Below, in pieces: positions 32,381 to 35,953 of a stretch of 35,953 nt of DNA (position 1 is the first letter of the stretch; every line of letters starts with the position of its first letter). The translations under genes were made by a program, and so were the position numbers. The DNA is from Actinomycetes bacterium (GTDB lineage Bacteria > Actinomycetota > Actinomycetes > Mycobacteriales > Pseudonocardiaceae): NCBI GenBank assembly GCA_021793175.1, contig JAJYTH010000027.1, positions 1 to 35,953 of the forward strand, written 5' to 3'. The notes beneath the pieces were generated by a model. The model did not search any database, was not told where the DNA came from, and saw only the letters and a list, made by a program, of their open reading frames with translations.

Positions 32381-33905
32381 CCGCAGGATCGTCCGGCACC
32401 GGGCGCCGGCAGGGGCGGGCCACGCGAGCGCGCTCGCCAGGCGACCTCACGTGGTCGTGGTGGGTGGTGGCATCGCCGGGCTGGCCGCCGCGACCGGGCT
32501 CGCCGAACGCGGCGTGGCGGTGGAAGTACTGGAGCGTGAACCTTGGCTCGGCGGACGGGTCGCCAGTTGGACCGAGCGCTTGCCCTGCGGCACCCCGGTG
32601 AGTATGAGCAGGGGTTTTCATGCTTTCTTCCGGCAGTACTACAACCTGCGCGCGCTACTGCGTCGCACCGATCCCGGGCTCGACCGGCTGATCGAGATCG
32701 CCGACTATCCGCTGCAGGACGCCCATGGACGCATCGACACCTTTCGGGAACTTCCGCGCACACCACCGTGGAACGCGTTGGCTTTCGCTCTGCGCAGCCC
32801 CACCTTTCGTGTTCGTGATCTGATCCGGTTGAACGCGCGAGCGGCGGCTCCGTTGGCAGCGGTGTCGGTTCCGGGGACGTACGAACTGCTCGACCACGTC
32901 GACGCGGAGACGTTCCTGCGTCGGATCAACTTTCCGCCCGCAGCCCGGCATCTGGCGTTCGACGTGTTCTCGCGCAGTTTCTTCGCCCCGCCGGACCGGC
33001 TGTCCGCCGCCGAACTGGCGACGATGTTCCACCTGTACTTCCTCGGCTCGGCGGAGGGGTTGATCTTCGATGCGCCCGAGGACGACTTCCAGAGCAGCCT
33101 GTGGGGCCCGCTCGCCGATTATCTGACCGGCCTCGGCGCCACCGTGCGCACGAACAACAGGGTGCTGGGTCTGGAAAGGACCGCGCAGGGCTATGTCGTG
33201 CACCACGACGAGGGCGGCAGCGAAGTCGATGCGGTGGTACTGGCCACCGATGTCGGCGGGCTGCGCGACATCGTGAACGCCTCGCCCGATCTCGACGATC
33301 TCCGTTGGCGTGCCGAGGTGGACGCGTTGCGGACCGCGCCACCTTTCCTCGTGTGGCGGTGCTGGTTCGACCGACCGGTAGCCACGCACCGGCCCGCGTT
33401 CCTGGCCACCGGAGGGCTCGATCCGCTGGACAACATCAGTGTCCTGGAACGCTACGAACGTGGTGCGGCACGTTGGACGCGGGAACACGGCGGCTCGGTG
33501 GTGGAATTGCACGCCTACGCGGCTTCCGCGGACGCCGACGTGGACGAACTGTGCGCGCGGCTTCTGCGCAGACTCCACGAGACCTATCCGGAGACGGTGG
33601 GCGCGAACCTGATCGGTGACTCGGTGCAGTGGCGAGCGGACTGCCCGCTGTTCGGTGTCGGGGCCTTCTCCTCCCGGCCTCGCGTCCGCACTCCGTTTCC
33701 CGGTCTGGTGCTCGCGGGCGACGGCATCCGGATCGATCTTCCGGTCGCGCTGATGGAGAGGGCGGCGAGCACGGGGCTGCACGCGGCCAATTGCCTGCTC
33801 GCGGGCTGGAGACTCGCCGGACACGAGCTGCATTCGGTGCCCACCAAGGGCAGGTCCGCGGTGCTGCGCGCACTGGCCGGTGTCGGGAAAGGCGGTGTCC
33901 CATGA
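32373..33905 (+). CDS. crtU: Carotene desaturase/methyltransferase-type flavoprotein, CrtU-like
   Basis: This 510-residue flavoprotein has the FAD site VVVVGGGIAGLAAATGLAERG followed by VEVLEREPWLGGRVASW, and MSRGFHAFFRQYYNLRALLRR, a segment characteristic of CrtU-type proteins. The C-terminus carries GLVLAGDGIRIDLPVALMERAASTGLHAANCLL. CrtU converts the beta-ring of beta-carotene to an aromatic ring by desaturation with methyl shift, giving isorenieratene in Streptomyces. I use the GTG at 32373 (behind GGGAG); the GTG at 32361 adds four residues. The crtT stop and the downstream gene start both overlap it. Function by family and neighbourhood is strong, product not proven. Confidence 0.88.
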   Translation: MADRRIVRHRAPAGAGHASALARRPHVVVVGGGIAGLAAATGLAERGVAVEVLEREPWLGGRVASWTERLPCGTPVSMSRGFHAFFRQYYNLRALLRRTDPGLDRLIEIADYPLQDAHGRIDTFRELPRTPPWNALAFALRSPTFRVRDLIRLNARAAAPLAAVSVPGTYELLDHVDAETFLRRINFPPAARHLAFDVFSRSFFAPPDRLSAAELATMFHLYFLGSAEGLIFDAPEDDFQSSLWGPLADYLTGLGATVRTNNRVLGLERTAQGYVVHHDEGGSEVDAVVLATDVGGLRDIVNASPDLDDLRWRAEVDALRTAPPFLVWRCWFDRPVATHRPAFLATGGLDPLDNISVLERYERGAARWTREHGGSVVELHAYAASADADVDELCARLLRRLHETYPETVGANLIGDSVQWRADCPLFGVGAFSSRPRVRTPFPGLVLAGDGIRIDLPVALMERAASTGLHAANCLLAGWRLAGHELHSVPTKGRSAVLRALAGVGKGGVP

Positions 33906-34912
33906 CTGAACATCCCAGGTCCGAACGCAGGCGGCGATGGCCGGCGAGCTGGCCGCTGCAACCCATCCCCCGCACTCGCTGGGCCGCTCAGGAGCCGAGT
34001 TACCGCGCCGCCAAGCCCGCGGTGATCGAAGGCGCGTTGAAGCGGGCACAGGCCCGACCGTCTGGCAACTGGTACGTCCTGGGCGCGAGCAGACAGATCC
34101 GGGCGGACCGGCCGTTCGGTGTCACCGTCGCCGGAGTCGAGCTGGTGGCGTGGCGTGGCGGCGACGGTGCCCTTCGGGTCGGCCCGGGTGCGTGCCCGCA
34201 TCTCGGCGCTCCCTTGGCCCAGGCCACAGTGGATTGTGGAGAGCTGGTCTGTCGTTGGCACGGACTGCGCGTAGGCTCGTCCGGGTCCGGTTGGCGTGCG
34301 TTCCCCAGCCATGACGACGGGGTGCTCGCCTGGGTTCGGCTCGACCGCGTCGGCGGCGAGGAACCACTGGACGAACCCGTCGTGCCACGTCGTCCCGCGG
34401 GAGCCGCGTTGGATTCGGTGGCCACCGTGACCGGGGTCTGCGAACCCGCCGACATCGTCGCGAACCGGCTCGATCCCTGGCACGGCGCGTGGTTCCACCC
34501 GTACTCGTTCACCAGGCTCGATGTGGTGTCCGCCCCACCCGAGGGTGACGTGCCCGACGGCGACGACCGGTTCGTCGTCGCCGTCACGTTCCGCGTCGGC
34601 GCCGGGCTCGGTGTCCCCGTCCTGGCCGAGTTCACCTGTCCCGAACCGCGCACGGTCGTGATGCGGATCCTCGAGGGCGAGGGTGCGGGCAGTGTCGTGG
34701 AAACCCACGCCACTCCCCTCGGCCGGATCTCCGACGGCCGTCCCCGTACCGCCGTCATCGAAGCCGTCGTCGCCGATTCCGACCGCCGTGGGTTCGCCCT
34801 CGCCCGCAAGGGCGCACCGCTGTTGCGGCCGTTGATCCGCCGCGCCGCGGCCAGACTGTGGCGTGACGACCTCGCCTACGCCGAACGCCGCTACGCGCTG
34901 CGTACTCGCTGA
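33902..34912 (+). CDS. Rieske 2Fe-2S DUF5914-type protein of the carotenoid cluster
   Basis: This 336-residue protein has an N-terminal Rieske domain: CPHLGAPLAQATVDCGELVCRWHGL supplies C-x-H and C-x2-H cluster ligands. The C-terminal 170 residues match the unassigned domain seen with it in actinomycete crt operons (ANRLDPWHGAWFHPYSFT...). The mononuclear iron motif of a full Rieske oxygenase is not obvious; HGAWFHPYSF could offer histidines. The ATG at 33902 overlaps the crtU stop (ATGA). It occupies the place of crtV in the crtYTUV order, a gene annotated in the past as a methylesterase. A redox or hydroxylase role in carotenoid modification is likelier; this is inference. Confidence 0.8.
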   Translation: MTEHPRSERRRRWPASWPLQPIPRTRWAAQEPSYRAAKPAVIEGALKRAQARPSGNWYVLGASRQIRADRPFGVTVAGVELVAWRGGDGALRVGPGACPHLGAPLAQATVDCGELVCRWHGLRVGSSGSGWRAFPSHDDGVLAWVRLDRVGGEEPLDEPVVPRRPAGAALDSVATVTGVCEPADIVANRLDPWHGAWFHPYSFTRLDVVSAPPEGDVPDGDDRFVVAVTFRVGAGLGVPVLAEFTCPEPRTVVMRILEGEGAGSVVETHATPLGRISDGRPRTAVIEAVVADSDRRGFALARKGAPLLRPLIRRAAARLWRDDLAYAERRYALRTR

Positions 34913-34946
34913 AGCCGCCCGGACGAGGCGTCGCGATAGTCCTCGG

Positions 34947-34988
34947 AAATAAAACCGGTGGGTACGCAAAGCCCGAGTGCGCTAAGAT
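34947..34988 (+). promoter_or_regulatory. Probable promoter of the ABC-F leader, WhiB7-like
   Basis: TAAGAT at 34983-34988 fits a TANNNT -10 box. A -35 at 34960-34965 would read GGGTAC, a poor match, and an A/T-rich run AAATAAAA lies upstream at 34947-34954. AT-rich tracts before weak -35 boxes are known for WhiB7/WblC-dependent promoters. Transcription would start near 34995, the A of the leader ORF start. WhiB7 control is a hypothesis. Confidence 0.45.
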
Positions 34989-34994
34989 CCAGAC

Positions 34995-35018
34995 ATGCCT
35001 GATTCCCGGATCTACTAG
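34995..35018 (+). CDS. Seven-codon leader ORF upstream of the ABC-F gene
   Basis: ATG at 34995 opens MPDSRIY and a TAG at 35016-35018. It starts about 7 bases after the probable -10 box, so the transcript would be leaderless with this ORF at its 5' end. Its codons CCCGGATCT (35005-35013) can pair with AGATCTGGG at 35059-35067 (one G-U), which would compete with the terminator hairpin. A ribosome on the ORF would thus affect whether the ABC-F gene is read. Regulation is inferred. Confidence 0.55.
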   Translation: MPDSRIY

Positions 35019-35058
35019 CTCGGCGACTCCCTCTCGCAGGGGAAGTGTGCCTTGAGCC

Positions 35059-35078
35059 AGATCTGGGAGATCTTTTTT
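35059..35078 (+). terminator. Attenuator hairpin with T-run in the ABC-F leader
   Basis: AGATCT (35059-35064), loop GGG, AGATCT (35068-35073) and a six-T run (35073-35078) make a short intrinsic terminator. GGGAG at 35065-35069, the Shine-Dalgarno sequence of the ABC-F TTG start, is in the loop and right arm, so the hairpin may block both transcription and translation. Confidence 0.6.
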
Positions 35079-35953
35079 GATTACCGTCAGTAACATTACT
35101 GTGCGCGCTGGTGCGCGCCTACTTGTGGACAACGCCAGCTTCCACGTCTCCGCGGGCGACAAGATCGGCTTGGTCGGTCGCAACGGCGCCGGGAAGAGCA
35201 CGCTCGCGAAACTCCTCGCCGGCGAGACACTTCCCGCCGAGGGGCAGATCAACCGCACCGGATCGGTGGGGTATCTGCCGCAGTCACCGCGAGACGGGGT
35301 GCGGTCGAGCGCCTCGGGACAGCACGTGGTGACCGTCGCGGATCGGATCCTGTCCGCCCGGGGAATGGGCGAAGCGGTTCGTGATCTGCGGGCCGCGGAA
35401 GCGGCCATGGAACGGTCCCACGGTCGCGAATTGCAGAAGGCGATGCGCGCCTACGCCGCGGCCGAGGACCGGTTTCTCGCGCACGGCGGATACGCGGTCG
35501 AAGCCGCCGCAGCCCAGGTCGCCGCGAACCTGGGTCTTCCCGAGTCCACGCTCTCCCGTCCGTTGAACACCCTTTCCGGTGGACAGCTTCGTCGGGTCGA
35601 GTTAACGCGCCTGCTGTTCGCCGACCATGACACGTTGCTGTTGGACGAACCGACCAACCACCTCGACGCCGATTCGATCGGTTGGCTGCGCCGGTTCCTG
35701 TGTGAATACCGCGGCGGAGTGGTGCTGATCAGCCATGACGTCGAACTGTTGGAGGAGACCGTCAACCGGGTGTTCCACCTCGACGCCAACCGCAGCACGC
35801 TCGACGTCTACAACGTCGGCTGGAAGGCCTACCTCGACCAAGCCGAGGCGGATGCGCGGCGACGCCGCCGGGAACGGGTCAACGCGCAACGCAAGGCGGA
35901 CAGACTGCGGGCCCAGGCCCAGAGGATGCAGGGTCACGTGAAAACCGCGGTGG
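35077..35953 (+). CDS. ABC-F family ATPase, 3' end cut by window edge
   Basis: The frame is open from a TTG at 35077 to the window edge (292 codons), so only about half the protein is present. The first ATPase module is complete: Walker A GRNGAGKST at 34-42, signature LSGGQLRRVEL, and Walker B TLLLDEPTNHLD with SHDVELLEETVNRVFHLD. The linker begins with YNVGWKAYLDQAEADARRRRRE. These are cytoplasmic ribosome-associated ATPases without membrane helices; the MITVSNITVRAGARLL start resembles a common actinobacterial ABC-F group that includes Rv1473-like proteins. Members protect the ribosome from antibiotics or act in translation; which one cannot be told here. The TTG lies 7 bases after GGGAG in the leader hairpin. 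Confidence 0.9.
   Translation, partial: MITVSNITVRAGARLLVDNASFHVSAGDKIGLVGRNGAGKSTLAKLLAGETLPAEGQINRTGSVGYLPQSPRDGVRSSASGQHVVTVADRILSARGMGEAVRDLRAAEAAMERSHGRELQKAMRAYAAAEDRFLAHGGYAVEAAAAQVAANLGLPESTLSRPLNTLSGGQLRRVELTRLLFADHDTLLLDEPTNHLDADSIGWLRRFLCEYRGGVVLISHDVELLEETVNRVFHLDANRSTLDVYNVGWKAYLDQAEADARRRRRERVNAQRKADRLRAQAQRMQGHVKTAV

Noticed and set aside
32655..34049. A 464-codon minus-strand open frame opposite crtU
   Set aside because: Shadow frame; crtU motifs on the plus strand are clear.
1..35953. CRISPR arrays, tRNA, rRNA, transposases or phage integrase
   Set aside because: None was seen; no regular repeat-spacer array, tRNA-like cloverleaf or DDE/tyrosine recombinase motif was found on reading.

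Overview
The window is high-GC, densely coded DNA with short intergenic gaps, frequent GTG/TTG starts, ATGA and TGATG gene overlaps, and regulators typical of soil actinomycetes. The crt gene set (crtYc/crtYd split cyclase, crtT, crtU, Rieske protein), the DUF3556 gene, PadR-controlled vanillate genes and an ABC-F gene behind a leaderless leader ORF all fit an actinomycete. A Pseudonocardiales-like genus is my guess; the sequence alone does not prove it.

Layout. 1-533: 3'-truncated GNAT acetyltransferase (minus). 701-4899: a divergon for vanillate-type aromatic catabolism, vanA-vanB-vanK (minus) against a PadR regulator (plus), with two near-identical CTATGGAKATAG boxes in the shared promoter. 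4900-7940: a worn region with an MFS relic, a YrhK-like membrane protein, a VOC protein with an abnormal N-terminus, and long gene-free stretches. 7941-15680: LysR regulator, then a betaine/choline-type ABC importer (lipoprotein, ATPase, permease), a cytoplasmic type I sulfatase and its formylglycine-generating enzyme. Together these look like uptake and intracellular desulfation of a choline-O-sulfate-like ester. 15735-16415: two DUF202 membrane proteins. 17123-23270: acyl-CoA ligase, a large DUF3556 membrane protein, a CrtI-like flavoprotein and a PucR-type regulator, probably one uncharacterised lipid-related pathway.

23394-27881: accessory stretch with two small Cys-containing proteins of one family, a STAS protein lacking the usual phospho-serine, a CaiB/BaiF CoA-transferase relic, a TetR regulator, a small secreted Cys-rich protein and a frameshifted TspO-like gene. 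28300-34912: carotenoid operon crtI-crtB-crtYc-crtYd-crtT-crtU-Rieske, consistent with making an aromatic (isorenieratene-type) carotenoid from GGPP; no crtE is present. A 114-bp in-frame insertion flanked by 19-bp repeats sits at the crtYd/crtT junction. 34947-35953: an ABC-F ATPase, cut by the window end, behind a compact attenuator: probable leaderless seven-codon ORF, possible antiterminator, and a terminator hairpin that also holds the Shine-Dalgarno sequence.

The most interesting unexplained items are the ABC-F leader, the acyl-CoA ligase/DUF3556/flavoprotein/PucR cluster, the importer-sulfatase-FGE operon, the two related small Cys proteins, and the insertion at the crtYd/crtT junction. 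No tRNA, rRNA, CRISPR array, intact transposase or integrase was seen.
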